From Pectinophora gossypiella (taxonomy: Eukaryota; Arthropoda; Insecta; Lepidoptera; Gelechiidae): 64,000 nt of DNA. Of this stretch, positions 35,061-46,424 are shown piece by piece. The stretch's first letter is position 1; each line of letters begins with the position of its first letter. The notes under the pieces were generated by a model. The model searched no databases. It was not told the DNA's origin and saw only the letters and a list, made by a program, of their open reading frames with translations. Both the position numbers and the translations under genes were made by a program. The stretch spans positions 620,001 to 684,000 of the forward strand of contig NW_026063249.1 in the NCBI RefSeq assembly GCF_024362695.1, read 5' to 3'.

Positions 35061-35997
35061 TGATTTAACCATTATCGTCGCGAGATACGACCTCATCCTG
35101 TTCCTATTCAAACTAATGTGGTGTCGGCTATGTTCACAGCCATAGCAAATTGAGATCGCATCCTTTATCTAAGTTAAATAAATTATCTACATATGATTCT
35201 TACAGTGTATGATTCTTATAAGTTAATTACTTAATTATTTTCAAAATGTTATTGTGCTAAGCAATTCGAAATAAACTTAAGTTTCATGGTGACTAATATA
35301 ATTTTATTATTTTTGTTTCGTATCTATACATATTGTTGTTAATTTGTTGTTAATGTTGTTGGGTATGAAAGAAAATAAAATATACCACGTCAATTTGTAT
35401 CTTTTATTTACATATGCCTCCTTTACATTCTAAAGTTGTGATAAGTTACGTAAAATATTACACTGTTTACACTGTTCATTTTCTTTCCATTCTAAAAAGA
35501 CCTTTGGGGCTTGATGCAATACATTTCCGTTTTTGTCACAAAGCACTTAAACACATTATACACAATCACAACGTAGTCGCATTTTTTAAATGAATATAAA
35601 AATGAGTTGTAGTTCTTGATATAATCACATGACATTCACAACGTAGTCCTTTTGTGAAAAAATCTTTGTTAGTGAAATCAGATCCTCCCTAGGTGCTATA
35701 ACAAAACAGTGATGCTAAGGAAAGCCTTATCGGGACACTGCCACCAAAAAATGCTTATAACTTTGAAACGGCAGACCGACACAAATTTCTGATATTTGGC
35801 GAAAAAATTTCGCCATTTTTCTGTGTAGTCAGAATTCCTGTCCGTCATGTTGCCAGGGCCAGGAAAAGAGACATGACTACCTTTGTCCTTTTGGGGTATG
35901 CATCTACGTGATAAGAAATGAAAGAACATCTAAGTACATACTTAATACGGTTTATTTATTTATTACAATTATTTAAAAAATCAATCAGATCAACATT
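35061..35997. other. AT-rich spacer, no recognised gene
   Basis: The open frame at 35696-35929 (minus, 77 codons) has no recognisable domain. The GC-rich tract just left (about 35020-35110) may belong to the LINE 5' end. Confidence 0.4.
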
Positions 35998-36900
35998 GCC
36001 AGATGATCTGTGTTAATAATAAAAAAATAAATTAGTACACTTACAAAATGAATTGTAATGTATTGCAATCTCATAATCATCGAAGTCGTATACTTATCCA
36101 TATTTATTTATTTATTTATACACAATTTACATAGTCATTACAGGCAATCCCAATTCAACTATGTAACATTATTAAGTAACGAAAACTTTGAGGGATGACT
36201 CAGAGTTGATATCAAGTGGAATTATCCGTCGCAAAAGTACAGAACTGAAAAAATACTAAAATTTTCATGACTTTTACAACAGATAATTCCACTTGATATC
36301 GACTCAGAATCATGGTCTGAATCATCCTCTTCAGTATCTGTTATGGTGTCACTAACACCCTACCTGTACTTGTATGGCTACCTGTATTTATTTGTATGGG
36401 GTGTAAGGAGACATCGTAACAGATACTGAGAGGGGTGATTCAGTTGATTACACTGATTATATCAAGTGGAATTTTCCATCGCAAAAGTATAGAATTGAAA
36501 ATTATCAAAAAAGTCTAAAAAATCATAATGAATTTTGCGACGGAAAATTCCACTTGATATTAACTCAGAATTATAGTCCCTTAGTATATTCGTTACAATG
36601 TCATTAATACCCTACATAAAATTACCACTCGCCGCTCCTTCGAAACCTTTTATTTCTCCTACTTTTAGTAAGAAACATCAACTGTATCTCAAAAAACGCA
36701 ACAGCTCCACAGCTGAAATATTCACTAATTATGCATTTCTACATTGTTTGAACTTTCTACCTACTCCACTCCAATGCCAGATGATCTGTGTTAATAAGTA
36801 AAAAAATAATTTCTTAAGTACACTTACAATATGAATTATAATGTATTGAAATCTCATTAATCATCGAAGTCTATTATAATCTACTTATACTTATCCACAT
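35998..36900. repeat. Interspersed hairpin repeat flanked by ~110-bp direct repeats
   Basis: GCCAGATGATCTGTGTTAAT... is present at 35998 and again at 36776, bracketing about 670 bp. The bracketed part has several near-palindromes, for example ATATCAAGTGGAATTTTCC at 36457 against GGAAAATTCCACTTGATAT ending at 36560, and the phrase GGTGTCACTAACACCC. A second copy of this part lies at 38465-39055. It is non-coding and of a kind I recognise from many lepidopteran loci. Confidence 0.7.
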
Positions 36901-37161
36901 TAAATCCAGATTATTATTAAGAATCAGACAATGTGCGCGCGCGAAGTGTTTGTGCGTGTCTTATTAATATTCAATATTTAAGTCAATATGGCAAAAGTGA
37001 CCTTAGAAGCTATTGAAAAACGAATTCAGAAGGACTTAGCACCTATGGATCAAAAAATAGTGCTAGAATCATCGGAATTAAAGAAGATTGAAGAAAAAAA
37101 ATCTCAAATCGAAAACAGAAAGCCGAGCACTTTGACGCGTGGTAACTTAGACACATCACCA

Positions 37162-37163
<2 letters not shown>

Positions 37164-37194
<31 letters not shown>

Positions 37195-38321
37195 ACGTGA
37201 CTTATTGTAGATTTGCCGCAGATGGCATTAACTACTTGGCCGGACAAATGGGGAGCGCTGAAGGCTCTCACCCGGTACAACGTTTAAGACAACAGGCCTG
37301 AGGGTGCCCAGTTGGGCGCGAACCTCGGCTCAGGGCGTCGTCTGAGAGGAAAAATATTTGAAAGAATTAATCGACCCTAGTGGGTCGATAGCGATAAGCG
37401 CTGAATGAGGGAAATCGTCGACCACGCCGGCGGGGTCGGTATCGGGGACCTGAAGTATTTGGTGTCGCGAGCTGATTGGCTGCCTCTATGGCTAGAGTGA
37501 TCGGGTCGTCGGGATCGTATATTACGTCCTTCGGACGCCGATACTTTTCAGTACCGTCCCTAAGCGGAATGTACTCGGAAGCCGCAACTACCAGGGGATT
37601 TGGGTGGTGCGGAGCAGAATCGAAAAAACGTTTGGAAGCTAATTTGAGCCATTGGGCAATGGTTGGCAGACCTAGGTCAATGTGCAGATTTTCATTGCGA
37701 AGGAACCACGGAGCTCCCGTGGCTTTCCGCATGAAACGATTTTGTATTACCTGTAGACGGTGAATTTGAGAGGGACTCGCGTGAGCGAAAACTACCCCTG
37801 CGTAGGTCATGATCGGACGGATGCAAGTCGTGTAGATTTTCACCTTATTCCTAAGGGACAATTTACTTCGCTTGTTAAGGAGACAGTGAAGACGGCCCAT
37901 TACAAACGCGGCGCGATCGCGCACACGTTTGATATGGGCCTTGAAAGTAAGACGTCTATCTAAGACTACGCCGAGATATTTGACTTGCTCCTCCCAAGGG
38001 ATCGGCTTGCCAAACATCGTGATGACTTTAAGTTGACGGCGTGACCGTGGCGTGTTATAATAGCCCTTTGAAAAGTACACCGCTGCACTTTTCTCCGGGT
38101 TTACCTCGATTCTCCATTTGCGAAACCACTTGCCCAAGGCATTGGCCGCGCGTTGGAGGATTCCGGTCATCACAACTCGACCACGGCACGAAGAATAGAT
38201 GGCTGTATCATCCGCAAATAAAGCTAATTCGGTATTAGGGGATTTGGGAATGTCACTAGTATATAATGAAAATAGTAAAGGGGAGAGGACGGAGCCTTGT
38301 GGGACTCCGGCATGTATCGGG
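37164..38321 (-). mobile_element. 5'-truncated Jockey-like LINE with 12-bp TSD
   Basis: A run of T (about 27, 37164-37192) is the poly(A) tail of a minus-strand insertion. CACATCACCACC occurs directly before the tail (37152-37163) and directly after the truncated 5' end (38322-38333). These are textbook marks of target-primed reverse transcription with early abortion. Confidence 0.92.
37367..38321 (-). CDS. Jockey-like reverse transcriptase, C-terminal fragment
   Basis: About 317 codons open from the truncation point to the stop at 37367. It starts inside RT motif B (IHAGVPQGSVLSPLLFSLY), has the catalytic LALFADDTAIYSS and the thumb/C-terminal region (YLGVVLDRRLTFKAHIKRV, RPIMTYAGVVFAHAS, YRPRRRGRRFP). 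It lacks endonuclease and N-terminal RT, so it is dead on arrival. Its lack of internal stops indicates a recent insertion. Confidence 0.88.
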
Positions 38322-38464
38322 CACATCACCACCAGCAAGCCAATCCACACCTAAAAATGCGACTCATAAGGCGTCAGTAAGATTAGATAGATACTGACTG
38401 ATACATGATAACAGAGATGGAAATAATTACAATATACAGAGCTAATTAATGTATACGGAGTGTT

Positions 38465-39055
38465 AGTGACATCGTAACGAAAACTTCGAGGGATGATTCA
38501 GACCATGATTCTGAGTTGATATCAAGTGGAAATTTCCGTCGCAAAAGTACAGAAGAAAATTTTCATGACTTTTTCAACAGGTAATTCCACTTGATATCGA
38601 CTCGGAATCATGGTCTGAAGCATCCCCTTCAGTATTGGTTATGGTGTCACTAACACCCGTACGTACTTGTATGGCTACCTGTATTTATTTGTATGGGGTG
38701 TAAGGTGACATCGTAACAAATAGTGAGAGGGGTGATTCAGTTGATTACTCTGATTAATATCAAGTAGAATTTTCCATCGCAAAAGTATAGAATTGAAAAT
38801 TATCAAAAAAGTCTAAAAAATCATCATGAATTTTGCGACGGAAAATTCCACTTGATATTAACTCAGAATCATAGTCGGAGTCATCCCCTTAGTATATTCG
38901 TTACAATGTCATTAATACCCTACATAAAATTACCACTCGCCGCTTCTTCGAAACCTTTTATTTCTCCTACCTTTAGTAAGAAACATCAACTGTATCTCAA
39001 AAAACGCAACAGCTCCACAGCTGAAATTTTCAGTAATTATGTATTTCTATACGTA
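38465..39055. repeat. Second copy of the hairpin repeat
   Basis: It repeats the text of 36170-36760 with scattered changes, including GTGACATCGTAACGAAAACTT, CACTTGATATCGACTC and ACCCTACATAAAATTACC. Same orientation as the first copy, so the pair could support unequal recombination that deletes 36.2-38.5 kb. Confidence 0.8.
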
Positions 39056-39270
39056 CATTGTTTCGTCGTCCCGTGATCATGGCACTTGCGCTTCGCCTAT
39101 CTTGGCTTTTAGTTTAGTGTTGGGTTTGTTAGTAGTTTGCCTTCACGCCAGCGGATTCGGCAACATCTGCTATAATATTTAAAAATAGTAAATAAATATC
39201 CTTTATTAAAACAGGTAGCGCAATCAATTTTGTGCGAGTATTTAATTGAATAGAAATTAACATTACCTAT
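39056..39270. other. Spacer with minus-strand AATAAA
   Basis: The minus strand has TTTAATAAAGG near 39205, about 65 bases past the stop of the repeat-rich frame at 39271. It could serve as that frame's polyadenylation signal. Confidence 0.4.
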
Positions 39271-40626
39271 TTACGGATGTTTAGTAGTACTCAGACGGCG
39301 ACGAGTTGAGCGACGAGTTAGGCGACGGCTATTGTTGAGCGAATGAACGGGAGACGGGGCCGGCCATTCTCCGAGTGACCGGGTAGGCGACGGAGCCGGC
39401 CATGGTCCGAGTGACGGGGTAGGAGACGGAACCGACCATGGTTCGAGTGACGGGGTAGGCGACAGGGCCGGCCATGGCGACCGGTAGGGTGCCGGCACGG
39501 GATACGGGGCCGGCCATTCTCCGAGTGACCGGGTACGCGACGGAGCCGGCCATGGTCCGAGTGACGGGGTAGGAGACGGAACCGACGATGGTTCGAGTGA
39601 CGGGGTAGGCGACAGGGCCGGCCATGGCGACCGGTAGGGTGCCGGCACGGGATACGGGGCCGGCCATTCTCCGAGTGACCGGGTACGCGACGGAGCCGGC
39701 CATGGTCCGAGTGACGGGGTAGGAGACGGAACCGACGATGGTTCGAGTGACGGGGAAGGCGACAGGGCCGGCCATGGCGACCGGTAGGGTGCCGGCACGG
39801 GAGACGGGGCCGGCCATTCTCCGAGTGACCGGGTACGCGACGGAGCCGGACATGGTCCGAGTGACGGGGTAGGAGACGGAACCGACGATGGTTCGAGTGA
39901 CGGGGAAGGCGACAGGGCCGGCCATGGCGACCGGTAGGGTGCCGGCACGGGAGACGGGGTCGGCCATTCTCCGAGTGACCGGGTACGCGACGGAGCCGGC
40001 CATGGTCCGAGTGACGGGGTAGGAGACGGAACCGACGATGGTTCGAGTGACGGGGAAGGCGACAGGGCCGGCCATGGCGACCGGTAGGGTGCCGGCACAG
40101 GAGACGGGGCCGGCCATTCTCCGAGTGACCGGGTACGCGACGGAGCCGGCCATGGCTCGAGTGCCAGGGTACGAGACGGAGCCGACCATCGTCCGAGTGA
40201 CGGGGTAGGAGACGGAACCGACCATGGTTCGAGTGACGGGGTAGGCGACAGGGCCGGCCTTGGCGACCGGTTGGGTGCCGGCACGGGACACCGGATCGGT
40301 GGCAGGGTCAGCGACGAGTTGGCTGACGGGGCGGGCGTCGACTTGGGCGAATGGACGGGAGACGGGGCCGGCCATTCTCCGAGTGACCGGGTAGGCGACG
40401 GAGCCGACCATGATCCGAGTGACGGGGTAGGAGACGGAACCGACCATGGTCCGAGTGACGGGGCAGGCGACACGGCCGGCCGTAGGTAGTGCGATGGGTC
40501 GGGCGAACAAACGGGAGACGGGGCCGGCGGCGAGTTGGCCGACGAGGAGGGCGACAGTGCCGGCGACGGGTTGGGCGACGAGGTGAACAACGGCTCAGGC
40601 CACGGGGCGCGCCGTGTACGGATGGT
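39271..40626 (-). CDS. Candidate exon encoding a Pro/Ser-rich tandem-repeat protein
   Basis: The minus strand is open from a possible splice acceptor (TTTGCAG at about 40632-40626) to TAA at 39271, about 450 codons. It encodes 12-residue modules such as SPTPSLGPWPAP and SRTRSLGEWPAP grouped in 50-residue blocks, ending RRSTRRRLSTTKHP. The raw frame has no in-frame ATG near its 5' end, so a start exon would have to lie upstream. A second frame over almost the same stretch is also open. Because the repeat is 150 bp (divisible by 3), openness alone is weak evidence of coding. Low-complexity surface or cuticle-like protein, or plain minisatellite. Confidence 0.35.
   Translation of the reverse strand, partial: TIRTRRAPWPEPLFTSSPNPSPALSPSSSANSPPAPSPVCSPDPSHYLRPAVSPAPSLGPWSVPSPTPSLGSWSAPSPTRSLGEWPAPSPVHSPKSTPAPSANSSLTLPPIRCPVPAPNRSPRPALSPTPSLEPWSVPSPTPSLGRWSAPSRTLALEPWPAPSRTRSLGEWPAPSPVPAPYRSPWPALSPSPSLEPSSVPSPTPSLGPWPAPSRTRSLGEWPTPSPVPAPYRSPWPALSPSPSLEPSSVPSPTPSLGPCPAPSRTRSLGEWPAPSPVPAPYRSPWPALSPSPSLEPSSVPSPTPSLGPWPAPSRTRSLGEWPAPYPVPAPYRSPWPALSPTPSLEPSSVPSPTPSLGPWPAPSRTRSLGEWPAPYPVPAPYRSPWPALSPTPSLEPWSVPSPTPSLGPWPAPSPTRSLGEWPAPSPVHSLNNSRRLTRRSTRRRLSTTKHP
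39340..40500. repeat. GC-rich 150-bp tandem repeat
   Basis: The marker CCGGTAGGGTGCCGGCAC recurs at 39481, 39631, 39781, 39931 and 40081, exactly 150 apart, with degenerate part-units on both sides. Each unit has smaller submotifs (CCGAGTGACGGGGTA, GGCCGGCCAT). Its high GC content is in strong contrast to the AT-rich surroundings. Confidence 0.95.
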
Positions 40627-40934
40627 TCCTGCAAAGAATCAACCTTCTATAACATTTAAAAAAATAAACACAACAAACAAATTTAAAAAAATATATCTAG
40701 AAATCTAAAACTTATAGAGACTCGCGCTACTAAGTCTATGGTTATACTCGTAATTATACTACTTACACCTACCAAATTTTCCAAACAACATAAACATATT
40801 GACTGTCTACTAAAGTATACTATCTATACTTCACAGCGTTCTAAAGTAAGTTTAGATATGGTTTCTCGAACTAACACTTACGACTTCATTCAGCCAAACA
40901 TGCTTGCTGATGATTTCTCTATAATAAACTTTAA
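40627..40934. other. AT-rich spacer
   Basis: No gene recognised; it contains only the possible upstream intron of the repeat-rich frame. Confidence 0.4.
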
Positions 40935-41076
40935 ACACAATCCGGAGGTCCCGGGTTAGAATCCCGGTAGGGAAAAATGACAAAAATTACTTTCTAATCC
41001 CTAGTTTGGTTAGGACATAACAGGCTGATCACTTGATTGTCCGAAAGTAAGATGGTTACTACTTACTTATGTAAGT
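40935..41076 (+). repeat. tRNA-derived lepidopteran SINE (tail part)
   Basis: GGAGGTCCCGGGTTAGAATC at about 40944 is a pol III B box with one change. It is followed by CCCGGTAGGGAAAAATGAC and TTGGTTAGGACATAACAGGC, text recurrent in lepidopteran SINEs. The A box end appears diverged or missing. Confidence 0.7.
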
Positions 41077-41077
41077 A

Positions 41078-43308
41078 CTAGCTTTTGCCCGCGACTTCGT
41101 CCGCGTGGCGTGTTATATAAGAGAGAGATCTTTGTGTGTGTGGGAGTGCATATCAAATTTCAAGCATCTAACTTATGCAGTTTAGATTTTTTCATACAAT
41201 TTTTTTCCCAATAACTCCCATTTTTTAAAATACAGCCAAAAATAAACTTTATTTTTACTAAGGTATGCATGCATGCAATCAATTGATTGAATTGATTTTT
41301 TTTTAATTGATTGTTCATTGAGTTTTAATTTTAATACACACTTCCTCTATTCCCTTCAACGTTGCTGTGCCCTACAGGGTCCATGTTTTAGTTCCTATGC
41401 CTATGTAACACCCCATTGTACTACATGGAATGCAATAAATAATTTAATTGAATTGAATTGAAAACATCTATCTTACGCGGTTTCGATTTTTTCATACAAA
41501 TGTTTTTTTCCCGCTAACTCCCGTTTCCGTAGGAATTTTGCAATATCCTGTTGCAACTAAGCTTTAAGTTAACTAAGGTACCTGCATGCCAAATTTCAAG
41601 CGTCTAACTTAAGCGGTTTAGATTTTTCATACAAAAGGATTTTCCCGCTAATTTCCGTTCCCGTGGGAATTCCGGGAATTCCTTTCTTAGTGCACCTCTA
41701 CGGTACCTAAGCTATGTTCCTTCCAAATTTCAAATGCCTACGTTTAGACGTTCAGGCTATGCGTTGATGTGTCAGTCACTGAGTCTGTCAGTTTCTCCTT
41801 TTATTTAGATTTGATTTTTTCATACAAATGTTTTTTCCCGCTAACTACCGTTCCCGTGGGAATTTTGTAATATCCTGTTGCAACTAAGCTTTAAGTTTAC
41901 TAAAGTACCTGCATGCCAAATTTCAAACGTCTAACTTGAGTGGTTTAGATTTTTCATACAAAAGGATTTTCCCGCTAATTCCCGTTCTCGTGGGAATTTC
42001 GGGAATTCCTTTCTTAGTGCACCTCTACGGTATCTAAGGTACCTGCGTGCCAAAGTTCAAACATCTAACTTGAATGGTTTAGATTTTTTCATACAAAAGA
42101 ATTTTCCCGTTAATTCCCGTTCCCGTGGGAATTTCGGGAATTCCTTTCTTAGTGCACCTCCACGGTACCTAAGGTACCTGCATCACAAATTTCAAACGTC
42201 TAACTTGAGTGGTTTAGATTTTTCATACAAAAGGATTTTCCCGCTAATTCCCGTTCTCGTGGGAATTTCGGGAATTCCTTTCTTAGTGCACCACTACGGT
42301 ACTTAAGGTATCTGCATGCCAAATTTCAAACGTCTAACTTGAGTGGTTTAGATTTTTCATACAAAAGGATTTTCCCGCTAATTCCCGTTCCCGTGAGAAT
42401 TTTGGGAATTCCTTTCTTAGTACACCTCTACGGTATCTAAGGTACTTGCATGACAAATTTCAAACATCTAACTTGAATGGTTTAGATTTTTCATACAAAA
42501 GGATTTTTCCGCTAATTCCCGTTCCCGTGGGAATTTCGGGAATTCCTTTCTTAGTGCACCTCTACGGTATCTAAGGTACCTGTATGCCAAATTTCAAACG
42601 TCTAACTTGAGTGGTTTAGATTTTTCATACAAAAGGATTTTCCCGCTAATTCCTGTTCCCGTGAGAATTTTGGGAATTCCTTTCTTAGTGCACCTCTACG
42701 GTACCTATGGTACCTGCATGCCAAATTTCAAACGTCTAACTTGAGTGGTTTAGATTTTTCATACAAAAGGATTTTCCCGCTAATTCCCGTTCCCGTGGGA
42801 ATTTCGGGAATTCCTTTCTTAGTACACTTCTACGGTATCTAAGGTACTTGCATGACAAATTTCAAACATCTAACTTGAGTGGTTTAGATTTTTCATACAA
42901 AAGGATTTTTCCGCTAATTCCCGTTCCCGTGGGAATTTCGGGAATTCCTTTATTAGTGCACCTCTACGGTATCTAAGGTACCTGCATGCCAAATTTCAAA
43001 CGTCTAACTTGAGTGGTTTAGATTTTTCATACAAAAGGATTTTCCCGCTAATTCCCGTTCCCGTAGGAATTTCGGGAATTCCTTTCTTAGTGCACCTCTA
43101 CGATATCTAAGGTACCTGCATGCCAAATTTCAAACGTCTAACTTGAGTGGTTTAGATTTTTCATACAAAAGGATTTCCCTTCACTACTCTGCTCCTATTG
43201 ATTGTAGCGTGATGAAAAGTATACTATAACCTGTCCAGGAGTGTGAAGAATAATTGTACCAAGTTTCATTAAAATCCGTCCAGTAGTTTTTGTTTCTATA
43301 AGGAACAT

Positions 43309-43357
<49 letters not shown>

Positions 43358-43476
43358 AATTTTACTGATTGCATTTTTGGCATCAGTATCGATCACTTAT
43401 CACCCCCTGATAGTTATTTTGAAAAAATATTTAATGTACAGAATTGACCTCTCTACAGATTTATTATAAGTATAGA
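41078..43476 (-). mobile_element. Helitron-like element, copy D
   Basis: Minus orientation with CTAG end at 41078-41081 and TC end at 43475-43476. Same architecture as copies B, C and E, but with the largest number of ~134-bp units (about eleven) and a shorter (CTGT) run. It inserted directly beside the SINE tail. Confidence 0.82.
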
Positions 43477-45847
43477 AGTAGTTCAATAGTTACAAAGAAA
43501 GCTGATAAAATTATCTAGTAGAATATTTTTATTTTAAATCTCTCACTTCTAAAGTTTACAAAAAAAGGAATTTTAAAATTGTAGTACATAGTTTTGCAGG
43601 CGAGTGTATTTTTAATGGAGTGGAGTTGTAACACCCCACCTCCTTTAAGTAGTTAAATAATTCCATAACTAACCCACGACTAAACTGACCAGGATTCGAC
43701 TCTGGGTTATACTCAACTAAGTGATTAAAATGGCCAATATTGTTGTAATCGTCTAGTATAAAAGTAGGACCTTATGTTGTGTTTTGTAGTAACTTAAATT
43801 ATTTTATATGAAGGTAGCTGAGTCAGATATGAATGCATGTTATTGAGGGCATGTAAATAAAGAATAATACTAACATAATATACTACTTATAAAGACTAAT
43901 AAGAAAGTAAGAAATTGGTTAGAAACTTAATATATGATGTAATAGACTGAATCTTAAAGCTTACGAATAACATAAGAAATGGTAGATAATTAAAAAAGAA
44001 AGGTGGTAAAGAATCCCGACCATCGCTCAAAACCAATGTGGCCTCATCATCGCTCGTCTGGCCCCCCTCATCAACAACAAATGGGTCTATGGAACGGATC
44101 CAATAATTGATATGCACATAAAAGTGGCCTATCAGAAGCATTAGGTAAAATAAATTGGTAGGTAAAGGGAAGAGCTTCCCAACACCAATTTCACATATGT
44201 AATAAAATTATTTAAGTTAGACAGATTTACATCCAATCTAACAAAAGTCATTGTGATGCATAGTCAGCACCATAGCCATGGCGCTAAAGATAAGAAAAAT
44301 GAGCGACTTAGCAACCGGAGGTCAATATGCAGCTACTCATCACTGATCGTCCCCCTAATACACCAGAGTGCAAGAGGATCAACAGAAGCAGAGACTACCG
44401 AACTGGATTGACCCCCGAGTATACTAAGCAAAAATGTCCCTAACGTCCCTACTATGGCTTCAGCGGCATTGCAATAACACCAGCCACCAGAATAAGTATG
44501 AATGTGAGATGGATGGTCATGAATATGACACCAACCATGAAACACAAGAATATATGCAGTCAAACTGGATGTAATTGTTATGCATAAATGCATTATTGCA
44601 ATAATATTACATATAGTAAACACATAGTGAAATCAGGCCAGGTAAACCCCGGGACAAGGTATAGGTTATAATGATAGGTATGTCACTATCTGGCAGCAGT
44701 GACATTATAAGGTATAATCAGGTAGGTTAATAATAAAATAACACAAATAAATTGTATAAGTTTATTAAAAGCCATTACCTTCATCTCATGGTATCCAGAC
44801 TTTTATACTTCAAAATAAATTTGTAAGTTAAATGATTTACATGACTTAATAAGCCATGAGAAACTGATTAGTCCCAGAGAGGATCATAATAGAATTATTA
44901 GAGAGAGCATTACCAAGGAGGCAATCCAACCTTACTATCCAAAGTCGCAGCGCTGGCTGAAACCATAGCGGTTCATCCTGGGGTCAACACAAGATTGGTT
45001 CTCGAAAAGAATCCTCGAGGGAATTCTAACTACAATAAAACACAGCAAGGTTACAACCCAAACTGAACCATCAGTATAGATTCACAAAGAATGAGATAAA
45101 AATGTAAATCCATGAGGTTACCTCTAAAACATGATTACCTCATCCTGCATATTGATTTCCCCATTTCCAGGCAATAATTACCTTTATTACCCAGCAATAT
45201 GGATTCCAAGACACAGAACTACAAGAAGAGCATTTCGTTCAGTCTATGCGGCAATAGGCACAATTTTCATTGTAAAAATTGACACATAACCCAAACGTAA
45301 AACAAAATATAAAATAGTCCAGTCAAAATAAGTCGTAAGTAGTCATTCCGTACGCGTCAGTAAAGTCAAATAGATAAGCATACATAAACTGCACATATTG
45401 TTATCATAAATCCTAACAGCAAAACACACATGATGGTACCTACACAAATCACAAGCAGCACATGGTCACTATGCTCGCAACCGTTCCTACCTACGCACAT
45501 TTTAAACACATCCTACTCCTATCGTGCCCTGGTTTAGCGAAAAATTGTACCTGCGGTCTGAGATCTGCTGATCCCAAACCTGTTTGTTGAACCATAGATA
45601 AAACTTTTATTTTTCTTTATAAACCAATTATGTTACAAGCTAGGAACTCTTACAGACTAGGAATAAAGTATTGCCATAGTAAATCAATCATAGACTATCA
45701 CACATCTTTCCTTTTTACAAAAGTAGAATTCTATTACTTGATCAAGGTGCAACACTATTGAATATTGACAACTTCAAGTTTCTGAACGATGACAGTGACA
45801 GTTGTCAACATGAAAGAAAATCTAATGATTTCTAACCTATAAGTAGT
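43477..45847. other. 2.4 kb without recognisable genes
   Basis: AT-rich. A weak tRNA-like T-arm (ACCAGGATTCGACTCTGGGT) lies at about 43691. The longest frame, 44333-44623 on minus (96 codons, His/Ser/Gly-rich), has no family I recognise. The 44.3-45.6 kb part has a more even base composition and may be an old retrotransposon relic. Confidence 0.4.
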
Positions 45848-46247
45848 GTAGGTCAGAATGGCGGGTGTATTGTTTCAGAAATGATTATGTTATAAACGAG
45901 AGAAATGTACCTACAATGTACTAGTATGTACCTTTAATGAAAGTCATTGTACCTCCATGAAACGGGAGCCATAACAATAACAAAGTGAGCCGCGGTCCTT
46001 ACGGTCTGAATCGCGGGTGTATGCTGAATATGAATGTATTACAATACCTATGGCTATGAAGTATTTACCAAAGGAATGTACCTTCAACGTACCTCACAAA
46101 AATATAATCTAAATCAAATTGGATAAGTAATTAATAAGGAAATCAATAAAACAAACTTTTGACGCCTACAATTTTTTAATAGCAATTCTTTAAGTGGCAA
46201 CATTAGGAATCGCATTTACAAAAGGCAAATTGTTACCATTATTTTAA
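45848..46247 (+). repeat. Left terminal inverted repeat (~400 bp)
   Basis: Starts GTGTAGGTCAGAATGGCGGG and pairs with 49795-50187. Inside its inner end there is a short tandem duplication (ACAAACTTTTGACGCCTAC and ACAAACTTTTGACACCTAC). Confidence 0.9.
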
Positions 46248-46424
46248 AACAAACTTTTGACACCTACAATTTTTTCATAGCAATATGAATAGTATTTTGT
46301 TTGTACTAAAAATGAAGCCTGACATGAGGGAAATATTTATAGGTATATGTGCTTCGATAAAGTAAAGAAACATGGAAAATACATAATAATTTACTCATTT
46401 ATCAAAAGTCACAAAAAAGCGTGT

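Larger units (their letters stand above)
36988..38397 (+). pseudogene. Small coiled-coil ORF split by a LINE insertion
   Basis: ATG 36988 opens MAKVTLEAIEKRIQKDLAP with a heptad-rich Lys/Glu stretch (VLESSELKKIEEKKSQIEN). The frame reaches DTSPP at the insertion point. Skipping 37164-38333 (element plus one TSD copy) continues it as ASQSTPKNATHKASVRLDRY to TGA at 38395-38397, for about 79 residues. The reading frame was therefore intact before the LINE arrived. No family recognised; it may be the start of a larger TE ORF1 or gag. Confidence 0.5.

Noticed and set aside
40271..40634. Alternative frames through the 150-bp repeat (both strands)
   Set aside because: Several frames are open because of unit length; only the one with a stop/AATAAA arrangement is listed, at low confidence.
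44333..44623. 96-codon minus-strand frame as a host gene
   Set aside because: No family, no splice structure and no supporting signals; left as unannotated sequence.
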